A DNA stretch of 35,892 bases, from positions 1 to 35,892 of the forward strand of contig JBOGVA010000044.1 of NCBI GenBank assembly GCA_050692195.1, given 5' to 3'. The notes beneath the pieces were generated by a model, which was given only the letters and a program-made list of their open reading frames with translations, was not told the origin of the DNA and did not search any database. The position numbers were made by a program, and so were the translations under genes. Shown piece after piece: positions 6,634-13,775 of this stretch (its first letter is position 1; each line of letters begins with the position of its first letter). The stretch comes from JBOGVA01 sp050692195 (GTDB taxonomy: Bacteria > Actinomycetota > UBA4738).

Positions 6634-8166
6634 TTGCACATCCTGCTGTGGCACGGCTGGCTGCTCGAGGGCTCGGGGTCCAACGTCTACTCGGCCAAGG
6701 TCGCCGAGGTCTACCGCCGCGCCGGGCATGAGGTCGTGCTGCTGTGCCAGGAGCCGCATCCCGGGCGCTTCGGGTTCGTCGACGCGTGGGGGGCGGTTGG
6801 CCGGGATGGCGTGTCGCCTCTGGTCGCGTCCACGGTGCCGGCCGCCGAGGGCCGGGTCGTTCTGCTTCGACCCGACATCGGTTCGCTCCTGCCGGTCTTC
6901 GTGACCGATGAGTACGAGGGATTCGAGGTCAAGCGATTCGTCGAGCTCTCGGACGAAGAGCTCACGCGATACCTGGAACGCAATGTCGCCGCCCTCAGGA
7001 CGACGATCGCCTGGCATCGCCCAGACGTCGTGATCGCCGGGCACGCGGTCCCTGGCCCGGTGGTGGCAAGACGTGCGCTTGGTCCCGGCACCTACGTCGC
7101 CAAGGTCCACGGAAGCGACCTGGAGTACGCCGTCCGGCTCCAACCCCGCTACCTGGAGCTCGCCCGCGAAGGGCTGGAGGGGGCCCGCACCGTTACCGGG
7201 GCGTCGCACGACGTCCTGCGCCGGACGGTTGAGCTGGTTCCGTCCATCGCCGGACGCGTCCGGGCCGTCCCTCCGGGCGTCGAGGTCGACGTCTTCCGCC
7301 CCTTGCCCCGGCGCGAGGCCCTCGAGGCTGCGGCTGCCCGCATAGAGGCCGAGCGGGACGCGGGGCTGGGCCGCCCCTCTTTCCTGGACCTCGAGGTCGA
7401 AGAGGCGGTGGAGCGCAGGGATGCCGGGGCCCTCGACCGACTGGCCAGAAGGTATGACCAGGCCATCCCCGACCGCGATGCTTCCGCCAGGCTCAGGGCG
7501 ATCGCAGGCTACGAAGGACCACTGGTCGGCTACCTCGGCAAGCTGATACCGCAGAAGGGTGTGGAGCTTCTCCTGGCTGCCCTCCCCCTGGTCGAGCGGA
7601 GCGTTCGCGCTCTCATCATCGGCTTTGGCCTGGGCCGGGAGCGACTGGCGGCCCTGGCGCTGGCTCTTGACCGAGGCGACGCTGCGGCGGCCCGGTGGGT
7701 GGCCGGGTGGTCCGAGGCCGCGGCCGATCTCTCCGATGGAGCCGTCGCGGCCTCCCGGGGGATCGGGTCCCGGATCACCTTCACCGGCCGTCTCGACCAC
7801 CGGTACGCCCCCCTCGCCCTGGCCGCGCTGGACGTCCTGGTGGTGCCCTCGATCCTGGGAGAGGCATTCGGCATGGTGGCGGCCGAGGGCGCGGCCGCGG
7901 GCGCGCTTCCCCTGGTGGCCCGGCACGCCGGCCTGACCGAGGTGGCGGCCTCGCTGGAGGATGCTGCCGGCGTACCAGGTCTGCTCTCCTACGAGCCCGG
8001 GCCCGGCGCGCCTCGGCGGATCGCCAGGGCCCTGGACCGACTGCTCTCGCTCCCCGCCGGCCGGCGCAAGGAGCTGAAGGCAACCGTGAGCAGGTTCGTC
8101 TCCGCCAACTGGACCTGGGAGAGGACGGCCGAGGCCCTCCTCCAGTCGGCGGAGAACCTGCCCTAG
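6634..8166 (+). CDS. GT4-family glycosyltransferase
   Basis: A 510-residue GT-B glycosyltransferase. Seen: N-terminal ILLWHGWLLEGSGSNVYSAKVAEVYRRAGHEV (acceptor-side Rossmann domain with the GxGSN loop), KVHGSDLEYAV, the interdomain VPPGVEVDVFRP, then GYLGKLIPQKGVELLLAAL and the retaining EX7E motif in GEAFGMVAAEGAAAG, followed by a C-terminal helix returning to the first domain. An Ala/Arg/Glu-rich insert of about 70 residues after VFRP lengthens it beyond the usual 380-420. The start is an unusual TTG, supported by the conserved N-terminus beginning right there and by its position eight bases after the HAD stop. Donor and acceptor are unknown. Its TAG stop codon overlaps the stop codon of the convergent GT4 gene. 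Confidence 0.87.
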   Translation: MHILLWHGWLLEGSGSNVYSAKVAEVYRRAGHEVVLLCQEPHPGRFGFVDAWGAVGRDGVSPLVASTVPAAEGRVVLLRPDIGSLLPVFVTDEYEGFEVKRFVELSDEELTRYLERNVAALRTTIAWHRPDVVIAGHAVPGPVVARRALGPGTYVAKVHGSDLEYAVRLQPRYLELAREGLEGARTVTGASHDVLRRTVELVPSIAGRVRAVPPGVEVDVFRPLPRREALEAAAARIEAERDAGLGRPSFLDLEVEEAVERRDAGALDRLARRYDQAIPDRDASARLRAIAGYEGPLVGYLGKLIPQKGVELLLAALPLVERSVRALIIGFGLGRERLAALALALDRGDAAAARWVAGWSEAAADLSDGAVAASRGIGSRITFTGRLDHRYAPLALAALDVLVVPSILGEAFGMVAAEGAAAGALPLVARHAGLTEVAASLEDAAGVPGLLSYEPGPGAPRRIARALDRLLSLPAGRRKELKATVSRFVSANWTWERTAEALLQSAENLP

Positions 8167-9383
8167 CCCATCCCGCCGGCGGGGGATGGATCCGGGCGGG
8201 CTCGGCCCTCCACCGCTCGGGCCAGGATCCGGGCAAGCTGAGCTGCCTGCGTGGGCCAGGTGAATCCTCGTTCGACGTGGGCCCGCCCGGCCGACCCAAG
8301 CCTCTGGGCGAACGCAGCGTCGAGCAGCAACCGGATCAGCGCCAGCGCGACGGCCTTGGGCTCTCGTCCCTCCACGAGCAGCCCGGTTTTCTCGTCCACG
8401 ATGGCGTCGCCGGCCCCGCCCGATCTTCCGGCCACCACCGCCTTCCCGGCGGAGGCGGCCTCCAGGAACACGATTCCGAACCCCTCGACCTCCAGCCCTC
8501 CCCATCGGGAGCGACAGGGCATGGCGAAGACGTCGCACGCCGCGTAATAGGCGGGGAGGTCCTCGTCTGGGACCTCCCCCGCGAAGACGATCGCGCCGCC
8601 CGGAGCGTCGGTCGCCGCGGCCTCGAGTGCCCCACGATGCGGCCCGTCTCCTACGATCACGAGTACCGCCCCGGGTACCAGGCGACGCACCATGCTCATG
8701 GACCCGATCAGCACGTCCTGGCCTTTCCTGGGCACCAGCCGGGAGACACAGAGAACGACCGGCCGGTCGCCCAGCCGGTGCCGGTGCCGGACGGTCCCAC
8801 CGTCGACACTTGGCGAGAACCGTTCCGGATCGACGGATGGATGCAGGACCGTCAACGGCACCCCCTTGGGCAGGAGTGGCCGGATGGACCGGGCGGTGTA
8901 GCGGCTGACCGCGGTGACCTCCGCTGCCTGGGCCAGCGCCCATCGCATCGCAGAGGATGCCAAGGGCGTCCGGGCGACCCACACTTCCGCACCGTGGGTC
9001 AGGACGACATACGGAGTGCCTGATTCCTTGAGCCTCGGACCGAGCAGGGGAAGCGGCAGTCCGTGCCCGAACAGCACCACCTGGGCCCGGTGCTCGCCGG
9101 CGAGGGACCGCACCCTTCTGAACAGGTCGGCGCCGGGCCAGAGGAAGCTCGAGGGCCAGCGGTAGATGGGGTAGGGCTGCAGCGAGTCGAATCCGCTCCA
9201 GTCGGGCCAGTTCGGCGCAAGCACAGCCACTCGATCATCTGGCAGATGGCGCACCAGGTTCCAGACGTATTGCTGAACTCCGCCTACCCGGGGAGGGAAG
9301 TCATTGGTCACCACGAGGACTCGAGGCGTCGCGGCCTCGACCGGTGAATTCAAGGCCTCGCTGGCTAAAGCGCCCCCCGCCAT
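8163..9383 (-). CDS. GT4 glycosyltransferase, PimB-like mannosyltransferase candidate
   Basis: A 406-residue GT-B enzyme. Seen: VLVVTNDFPPRVGGVQQYVWNLVRHLP near the N-terminus, the pattern typical of actinobacterial GDP-mannose-dependent alpha-(1-6) phosphatidylinositol monomannoside mannosyltransferases (PimB), then TVLHPSVDPERFSP, VLCVSRLVPRKGQDVLI and the EX7E motif in EGFGIVFLEAASAGKAVVAG. PimB adds the second mannose to phosphatidylinositol at the inner membrane face; this specificity is inferred from sequence resemblance. The ATG at 9383 is preceded by AGAGG, which is part of a perfect palindrome (9389-9405). The last codons overlap the convergent glycosyltransferase gene by four bases, with CTAG giving both stop codons. 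Confidence 0.82.
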   Translation of the reverse strand: MAGGALASEALNSPVEAATPRVLVVTNDFPPRVGGVQQYVWNLVRHLPDDRVAVLAPNWPDWSGFDSLQPYPIYRWPSSFLWPGADLFRRVRSLAGEHRAQVVLFGHGLPLPLLGPRLKESGTPYVVLTHGAEVWVARTPLASSAMRWALAQAAEVTAVSRYTARSIRPLLPKGVPLTVLHPSVDPERFSPSVDGGTVRHRHRLGDRPVVLCVSRLVPRKGQDVLIGSMSMVRRLVPGAVLVIVGDGPHRGALEAAATDAPGGAIVFAGEVPDEDLPAYYAACDVFAMPCRSRWGGLEVEGFGIVFLEAASAGKAVVAGRSGGAGDAIVDEKTGLLVEGREPKAVALALIRLLLDAAFAQRLGSAGRAHVERGFTWPTQAAQLARILARAVEGRARPDPSPAGGMG

Positions 9384-9388
9384 ATCGG

Positions 9389-9405
9389 CATCCTCTCAGA
9401 GGATG
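9389..9405 (-). repeat. 17-bp perfect palindrome over the ribosome site of the PimB-like gene
   Basis: CATCCTCT-C-AGAGGATG has eight-base arms and a one-base centre, and ends five bases before the ATG at 9383. In the minus-strand mRNA the arm AGAGGATG holds the probable ribosome-binding sequence. It could act as a dimeric repressor site in DNA; a one-base loop makes an RNA hairpin need to open its inner pairs, but it could still mask the site. No regulator is identified. Confidence 0.5.
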
Positions 9406-9433
9406 GGAAGCTGGAGAGGGCGGCCGCGGCCCC

Positions 9434-9769
9434 TCAGCCCTCCTGAAGGAACCTCGAGACTCCCGTGACCTCGAGCTTCTCTCGGACCTGCCCACCCGGG
9501 TTCACGACGAAGAAGCGCTTGCCTCGCTCGCCGGATTCCCGGTGGAGGGAAACGAGGGTGGCCACGCCGTTGTTGTCCAGGAACGTCACCGGAGACAGGT
9601 CCACGCGGATCACCTTCACCCCATCGTCGACGTAATGGTCCTCGAGCGCTTTTCCCAGCACGTCCGTCCAGACCTGCCCGGCCAGCTCGCCGCGCAGCCG
9701 TAGGACGACGTAGTCCCGATCACGCTCGACGACCTCGCACTCGATCATCCCTTGCACCGCCTTGGGCAT
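9434..9769 (-). CDS. STAS-domain protein (anti-sigma antagonist-like) without the phospho-Ser
   Basis: A 111-residue single STAS domain. Seen: a beta strand VVLRLRGELAG, the helix TDVLGKALEDHYV, then VIRVDLSPVTFLDNNGVATLVSLHRES, corresponding to the SpoIIAA switch loop D-S-x-G. Here the loop reads D-N-N-G, so the Ser that an anti-sigma kinase phosphorylates is an Asn. Such a protein might be permanently active towards its partner or no longer tied to a kinase (inference). No kinase or sigma factor is adjacent; whiB lies divergently across a 157-base gap. A second in-frame ATG at 9748 (MIECEV) would fit the family N-terminus just as well. Confidence 0.78.
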   Translation of the reverse strand: MPKAVQGMIECEVVERDRDYVVLRLRGELAGQVWTDVLGKALEDHYVDDGVKVIRVDLSPVTFLDNNGVATLVSLHRESGERGKRFFVVNPGGQVREKLEVTGVSRFLQEG

Positions 9770-9841
9770 GCGGTTCTACTCTCTGTCGTTCCCTTCCTGG
9801 GGTTCGGTCATGCTCCCGGGGGGGCCGAAATGGCTGGTTAT

Positions 9842-9858
9842 GGGCCTCTTTTTGGCCC
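9842..9858. repeat. short inverted repeat in the STAS-whiB intergenic region
   Basis: GGGCC, a seven-base TCTTTTT centre, then GGCCC. It lies in the 157-base region 9770-9926 between the STAS start and the whiB start and could be a regulator site or a small hairpin in the whiB leader. I see no confident -35/-10 pair in that region. Confidence 0.3.
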
Positions 9859-9926
9859 TCGAACGAGTGTGGAGCCGTCCGGAATGGGTAAGTCCTGGTC
9901 GGCCAAAGGAGTGGGAGGCTCGAACG

Positions 9927-10253
9927 ATGTTGTGCGAAAACTCGCCCTGGACCTTGGGCGGCCGACCACTTACCATTGGCGAGATGCTGGAGCTCGAGAT
10001 CGATGTCCAGAGCCTCCCCGAGCAGGTGAGCCCGCCTGACTTCTGGCAGGAACGTGCAGCTTGCTATGGCCTGGACCCGGAGATCTTCTTCCCCACCACC
10101 GAGGAGGAGGCAGGCCTGGCCCTCTCCTACTGCGCGGTCTGCAGCGTCCGCGAGACGTGCCTGGCCTGGGCCGTTCGCAACGGAGAGCGCTACGGGGTCT
10201 GGGGCGGTACGACCGAGCAACAGCGCCGCCGCCTCATCCGACACGTGGCCTGA
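9927..10253 (+). CDS. WhiB-family iron-sulfur transcription factor
   Basis: A 108-residue actinobacteria-specific regulator. Seen: Cys at 46, 69, 72 and 78 in the order C-x22-C-x2-C-x5-C, the ligands of the [4Fe-4S] cluster that senses NO or redox state and binds region 4 of the primary sigma factor; FWQERAACYG before the first Cys; and the turn GVWGGTTEQQRR followed by a short basic tail. The ATG at 9927 is chosen because GGGAGG (9913-9918) lies eight bases before it; the in-frame ATG at 9984 would give 89 residues and cannot be excluded. The nearest paralogue type cannot be told by eye. It is followed by the separately promoted thiolase. Confidence 0.92.
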   Translation: MLCENSPWTLGGRPLTIGEMLELEIDVQSLPEQVSPPDFWQERAACYGLDPEIFFPTTEEEAGLALSYCAVCSVRETCLAWAVRNGERYGVWGGTTEQQRRRLIRHVA

Positions 10254-10264
10254 ACGCCCCCGCC

Positions 10265-10292
10265 CTGACCGAGGCGGCGCCCTTCCTATAAT
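10265..10292 (+). promoter_or_regulatory. thiolase promoter (-35 CTGACC, -10 TATAAT)
   Basis: CTGACC at 10265-10270, a 16-base spacer and a perfect TATAAT at 10287-10292. Only six bases separate the -10 box from the GTG at 10299, so the transcript should start on the start codon. This is the best primary-sigma promoter in the window. Confidence 0.75.
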
Positions 10293-10298
10293 CGATCC

Positions 10299-11477
10299 GT
10301 GGAGCGCGCCGTCATCCTGGAGGGCGCCCGGACCCCGGTAGGGAAGTTCCTGGGTGCATTCTCCGAAGTCCCCGCCGTGGAACTGGGCATCCACGCCACC
10401 AGGGCCGCCCTGGACCGCGCTGCCGTCGAACCCTCCGAGGTCGACGAGCTGATCTTCGGCCACGCTCGCCAGGCTGGGAACGGCCCGAACCCAGCCCGCC
10501 AGGTCGCGTACCGCTCGGGACTGGGCGAGGAGAAGCCGGCCTTCACGGTCAACATGGCGTGCGGGTCCGGCATGAAGGCCATCCAGCTCGCCGCCGAACA
10601 GATCATGCTGGGCAACGCCGAGGTGGTCGTGGCCGGGGGTCAGGAGAACATGACCCGGACCCCGTTCCTGCTCGACCGGATGCGCCTTGGCTACAGGATG
10701 GGCGACGCCACCGTGTACGACGGCATGAATCGGGACGGCTTCCTGGACCCTCTGTGCGGCCTGATCATGGGCGAGACGGCAGAGAACCTCGCCCGCAGAT
10801 ACGACATCCCACGAAGGGAGCAGGACGAGTTCGCCCTTCGCAGCCAGCAGAAGGCGGCCGCCACGTGGGGTCGCAGGTCCGCCGAGATCGCCCCACTCGA
10901 GGTGAGCGGACCCAAGGGACGGGTCGCCCGCGTGCACCGGGACGAGCACCCCCGGCCGGACACCACGCCCCAGGGCCTGGCCGAGCTGAAGCCGGTGTTC
11001 GACCAGGACACCGGGACGATCACCGCCGGGAACTCATCGGGGATCACCGACGGCGGGGCCGCGCTGGTCCTGATGTCGGAATCCCGGGCCAAGGCCGAGG
11101 GGCGGGATCCGATGGCCCGGATCGTGGCGTACGCCAGCGCCGGGGTGGACCCGGCGTACATGGGCATCGGGGTGGTCCCGGCCACCCGGAAGGTGCTGGA
11201 CCGGACCGGGCTATCCCTTCAGGACTTCGAGGTCATCGAGCTGAACGAGGCATTCGCGGCCCAGGTCCTGGCCTGCGACCGGGAGCTGAAGCTCGACCAC
11301 GATCGGCTGAACCCCAAGGGGGGAGCCATCGCGCTCGGCCACCCCATCGGGATGACCGGGGCCCGCATCGTGCTCACCACGGTCTATGAGATGCGGGAAC
11401 GGGGCCACTCACTCGGCCTGGCCACACTGTGCATCTCCGGCGGGATGGGTATGGCCATGGTCCTGGAGCGGTTCTAG
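10299..11477 (+). CDS. acetyl-CoA C-acyltransferase (thiolase)
   Basis: A 392-residue thiolase II-type enzyme, condensing two acetyl-CoA or cleaving 3-ketoacyl-CoA in fatty acid or polyhydroxyalkanoate metabolism. Seen: nucleophilic Cys88 in NMACGSGMK, GGQENMTRTP, GNSSGITDGGAA, NEAFAAQ, His348 in GHPIGMTGAR and the acid/base Cys378 in CISGGMGMA (usually CxGGGMG; here Ser replaces the first Gly). All catalytic residues are present and the length is normal. The start is GTG, with no ribosome site but a TATAAT box six bases upstream, so translation is probably leaderless. The gene stands alone, with whiB upstream and a convergent micropeptide operon downstream. Confidence 0.93.
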   Translation: MERAVILEGARTPVGKFLGAFSEVPAVELGIHATRAALDRAAVEPSEVDELIFGHARQAGNGPNPARQVAYRSGLGEEKPAFTVNMACGSGMKAIQLAAEQIMLGNAEVVVAGGQENMTRTPFLLDRMRLGYRMGDATVYDGMNRDGFLDPLCGLIMGETAENLARRYDIPRREQDEFALRSQQKAAATWGRRSAEIAPLEVSGPKGRVARVHRDEHPRPDTTPQGLAELKPVFDQDTGTITAGNSSGITDGGAALVLMSESRAKAEGRDPMARIVAYASAGVDPAYMGIGVVPATRKVLDRTGLSLQDFEVIELNEAFAAQVLACDRELKLDHDRLNPKGGAIALGHPIGMTGARIVLTTVYEMRERGHSLGLATLCISGGMGMAMVLERF

Positions 11478-11505
11478 AGGTATCGCGCGGCTCGGAACCC
11501 CGGTC

Positions 11506-11616
11506 TCAGCCCATCAGCACCCAGATCACGGCCGCCGCGATCATGGCCAGGCCGAACAGGAACACCAGCAGGTCGCCCCGCTTGATCTTGCCCGGCTGCA
11601 TCGGGTTGAAGCCCAT
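11506..11616 (-). CDS. 36-residue single-span membrane micropeptide
   Basis: A very short gene encoding MGFNPMQPGKIKRGD followed by a hydrophobic stretch of about 20 residues (LLVFLFGLAMIAAAVIWVLM) and a stop. The basic residues at 10-13 before the span suggest an N-in orientation. Support: an AGGATGAG ribosome site nine bases upstream that lies inside the end of the preceding gene, a five-base gap to that gene, and the MGFNP N-terminus, which I recall from other actinobacterial small membrane proteins (memory, not checked). It is the last gene of a four-gene operon. Function unknown. Confidence 0.6.
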   Translation of the reverse strand: MGFNPMQPGKIKRGDLLVFLFGLAMIAAAVIWVLMG

Positions 11617-11621
11617 CTAGC

Positions 11622-11843
11622 TCATCCTAGAGAACCGAGCTTGTAGTAGTCCCTGAACTTGGCCGGGGAGAGCCAGTAGATGTGTTGCTGCACGGTCGAG
11701 GCGAACGTCCTGGCCTCGGTCTCGTTGTGACAGGCCCTCGTCCAGGCCACCGCGCCTTCGGGGTCCATGATCCGCACCTCCCACCCTCGTACGGTCTCCA
11801 CCGTATGGACCGAGTACTTGTTTGGATCCTGGCTGTCGCTCAC
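11622..11843 (-). CDS. small conserved-looking protein, 73 residues
   Basis: A soluble 73-residue protein without recognised family. Seen: alternating strand-like segments YSVHTVETVRGWEVRIMDPEG, then an Arg/His/Glu stretch (WTRACHNETEARTFASTVQQHIYW) likely to be helical, and the tail LSPAKFRDYYKLGSLG. One Cys. The GTG start overlaps the TGA of the upstream gene (GTGA), so translation is coupled to the 96-residue protein. It looks like a compact alpha/beta domain; I do not assign a function. Confidence 0.6.
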   Translation of the reverse strand: MSDSQDPNKYSVHTVETVRGWEVRIMDPEGAVAWTRACHNETEARTFASTVQQHIYWLSPAKFRDYYKLGSLG

Positions 11844-12130
11844 CGCCTGGCAGCCTCCCGGTCTCGGGTCAGCCGGTCGAGGCTCGCGTTGATGGACCCG
11901 AGGATCGAGTCCCGGTCGACCGACATGGCGGGGTGCATGTCGGCGATCTTGTCCAGCGCGTTCTCGAAGAGCCCACCCGCGTCCTCCGCAGCTTGCAAGG
12001 CCCGAGCCAGCACGGCCGTGTAGTCGCTACTGAACGGCTTGCCGTCCCACGGACAGTGGCCCTGGGACTGCAGGATCTGCTGCACGAGGACCTCGCGCCC
12101 GCACTCGTCGTGGAACAGCTTGATCTTCAC
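11840..12130 (-). CDS. small protein with His/Cys cluster, 96 residues
   Basis: A 96-residue protein of unknown role. Seen: KLFHDECGREVLVQQILQ followed by SQGHCPWDGKPF, giving a His-x2-Cys and a His-Cys that could bind zinc, then a mostly helical C-terminal part (TAVLARALQAAEDAGGLFENALDKIADMHP). The GTG start at 12130 is fixed by an excellent AAGGAGG site four bases upstream, encoded within the last codons of the receiver-like gene, whose TGA overlaps this GTG. A longer reading further upstream would lie over that gene. It is coupled on both sides within the operon, suggesting that the products act together. Confidence 0.68.
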   Translation of the reverse strand: MKIKLFHDECGREVLVQQILQSQGHCPWDGKPFSSDYTAVLARALQAAEDAGGLFENALDKIADMHPAMSVDRDSILGSINASLDRLTRDREAARR

Positions 12131-12516
12131 ACTGCCTCCTTCGACCCCCCGACGAACCCGCCCATGGTGTCCGCCACCTCGAACGGGTTGAACGGCTTCA
12201 CGAACCACGCATCTGCCCCGGACCACGACGCCAGCCACTCGTCTTGTGTTCGATCGAGCAGGATCACCACCCGGCCGGGGAAGGGCGGGGCGGCCCCCTT
12301 CAGCTCTCTGGCCACGGCAAAGGCCCCGGCACGCGAGGCGATCTCGTCGGCCACCACGACCTCTGGCAGGTACCGCCACGCCAGGGCGATCCCCTCGAGC
12401 CCATCCACGGCCTCGAGGAATTCGAGCGGCTCCCCCAGCGACCGTTGGACGCTTCGAACCGCGAGCGCCATCGACTTGCGCACATCGGCGTTCGGGGAGA
12501 TCAACAGAACCCTCAT
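12127..12516 (-). CDS. receiver-like (CheY-fold) protein
   Basis: A 129-residue stand-alone protein with the rhythm of a response-regulator receiver domain: RVLLISPNADVRKSMALAV (the first strand and helix, with ISPNAD where an acidic pair normally sits), YLPEVVVADEIASRAGA (strand 3 and phospho-acceptor region, ADE), VVILLDRTQDEWLASW (strand 4) and DAWFVKPFNPFEVADTM (strand 5 with the conserved Lys-Pro). There is no output domain. Asp in VVVAD may be the acceptor, but the N-terminal acidic pocket seems reduced, so phosphorylation is uncertain. It heads the micropeptide operon, with TACAAT eight bases before the ATG. No histidine kinase is close. Confidence 0.72.
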   Translation of the reverse strand: MRVLLISPNADVRKSMALAVRSVQRSLGEPLEFLEAVDGLEGIALAWRYLPEVVVADEIASRAGAFAVARELKGAAPPFPGRVVILLDRTQDEWLASWSGADAWFVKPFNPFEVADTMGGFVGGSKEAV

Positions 12517-12524
12517 CGAACGGG

Positions 12525-12530
12525 ATTGTA
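12525..12530 (-). promoter_or_regulatory. -10 box of the receiver-micropeptide operon (leaderless)
   Basis: TACAAT on the minus strand ends eight bases before the ATG at 12516. It would drive the four-gene operon 12516-11506. No -35 box is evident. Confidence 0.5.
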
Positions 12531-12639
12531 GCGGGGGTCGAGCCGGGCTCGGGGTGCGTTCCTTCGCCCGGACGGGATAGGCTCCTGCGCGGCCCGGGGA
12601 GCACCCCCCGGCCGCCGCGATCGAGAAAGGGAGGGATCG

Positions 12640-13389
12640 GTGAGATCGACGTGGGAGCAGCTCATCGCCGAGTTCCTGGGAGCGCTGGCTCTGGTGTTCA
12701 TCGGGGCCGGGAGCGTAGTCGTGCTCGCCCCTCAACTGGCGGGACAGACCGCCGTCCTGGGCATCGCCCTGGCTCATGCGCTCGTGTTGGCGGTGATGGT
12801 TTCCAACCTGGGCCATATCTCCGGAGCGCACTTCAACCCGGCCGTCACGATCGGGGTCTGGGTGGCCGGGAAGATCGAAACACCCCGAGCCGGCATGTAC
12901 ATCGTGGCGCAGCTCGCCGGGGCGGCCGGCGGGGCGGGGCTGCTGCGCCTGGTGATTCCGAGAGAGCTCTGGGAGGTGACCTCTCTCGGACTTACCCAAG
13001 TGAGCGCAGCCTTGGGGTTCACCACCGGGAAGGCGGCCTTGCTCGAGGCCATCCTGACGTTCTTCCTGGTGTTCACGGTGTTCGCTGCGGCCATCGATGA
13101 CCGCGGGGTGTTCAAGTCCGTCGCCGGCCTGACCATCGGACTCGTGCTGGGCTTCGACGTCCTGGTGGGCGGCCTGTTGACCGGTGCGAGCATGAACCCG
13201 GCGCGGTCGTTCGGGCCTGCCCTGGTCGTCTGGGACTGGACGAACTTCTGGGTCTACGTCATAGGGCCCGTGACCGGAGCGGTCGCGGCCGCCAGCCTCT
13301 ATCTCTTCGTCTTCCTACGGGGCCGGTGGGTGGCCGCCCCCCGGACGGAAACCCCCATCGGGGCCGGGCCGGAGGAGGACCTTCCCTAG
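12640..13389 (+). CDS. MIP-family channel (aquaporin / glycerol facilitator)
   Basis: A 249-residue inner-membrane channel. Six hydrophobic spans and two half-helices are visible; the two pore motifs are HFNPAVT (NPA at 66-68) and SMNPARSFGPA (NPA at 186-188), with the selectivity-filter Arg right after the second NPA. The GAHFNPAVT and FGPALVVWDWTNFWVYVIGP segments are those of the aquaporin branch rather than long GlpF proteins, so water or small neutral solutes are the likely cargo (inference). The GTG start at 12640 follows AAAGGGAGGG with a four-base spacer. A possible -10 box TAGGCT lies at 12578-12583. The hydrophilic tail (from about residue 230) is Pro/Glu-rich. Confidence 0.92.
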   Translation: MRSTWEQLIAEFLGALALVFIGAGSVVVLAPQLAGQTAVLGIALAHALVLAVMVSNLGHISGAHFNPAVTIGVWVAGKIETPRAGMYIVAQLAGAAGGAGLLRLVIPRELWEVTSLGLTQVSAALGFTTGKAALLEAILTFFLVFTVFAAAIDDRGVFKSVAGLTIGLVLGFDVLVGGLLTGASMNPARSFGPALVVWDWTNFWVYVIGPVTGAVAAASLYLFVFLRGRWVAAPRTETPIGAGPEEDLP

Positions 13390-13442
13390 GGAGATCCGGA
13401 CGGCCAGCCGTCTGCGGGGGCGAAGCGCTCCCCGGGGCCCGT

Positions 13443-13640
13443 TCAGAACCTGGGCTTGGCCGATGGCCCCCTCCAGGGCCAGCCGATCGTGTGCTGCCAG
13501 CAGTTGGGGCCCGGGTTGTACAGGGAGAGCTTCACCCCGCATTCCACACACCGCCGCTCCGGGCCCCGCTTCATCGCCCCGCCCCCGTCCTTGGATGCGG
13601 AGGGAGAGCCAGGCTCGATGTCCTTCCCGATATCCCTCAT
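13443..13640 (-). CDS. small zinc-ribbon-like protein, 65 residues
   Basis: A 65-residue protein with a disordered Gly/Ser N-terminus and a compact core RRCVECGVKLSLYNPGPNCWQHT: C-x2-C, then C-x2-H, a plausible zinc knuckle, followed by a basic/aromatic tail. I do not recognise a named family. Candidate starts are ATG 13640, with GGAG seven bases upstream, and an internal ATG before KRGPERRC. It is convergent with the aquaporin gene and divergent from the aldo/keto reductase gene. It might be an RNA- or DNA-binding accessory protein; this is a guess. Confidence 0.5.
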   Translation of the reverse strand: MRDIGKDIEPGSPSASKDGGGAMKRGPERRCVECGVKLSLYNPGPNCWQHTIGWPWRGPSAKPRF

Positions 13641-13775
13641 CGCCGCGCTCCGGACCTCGAATTGCTAGGAGTCGGCCTAATGATAGCGTTGCCGTCCAGC
13701 GCGGCTCCCGGCCCTCGTCCGATCTCTCCAGGCACGGCGGGCGGCGCGTGCTCTTCCACGGTGAGGAGGCTTGAT

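Noticed and set aside
6301..8982. 893-residue minus-strand frame across the glycosyltransferases
   Set aside because: It lacks any motif, is Gly/Arg/Pro-rich, and lies opposite to or out of frame with genes that have clear motifs.
9762..9926. N-terminal extension of the WhiB gene from 9762
   Set aside because: The added 55 residues have no WhiB similarity, overlap the STAS start and would precede a good ribosome site at 9913-9918.
9901..9940. Possible SOS box near whiB (TCGAAC...)
   Set aside because: Only the left half-site is present; the right half does not match GTTCGA at the required spacing.
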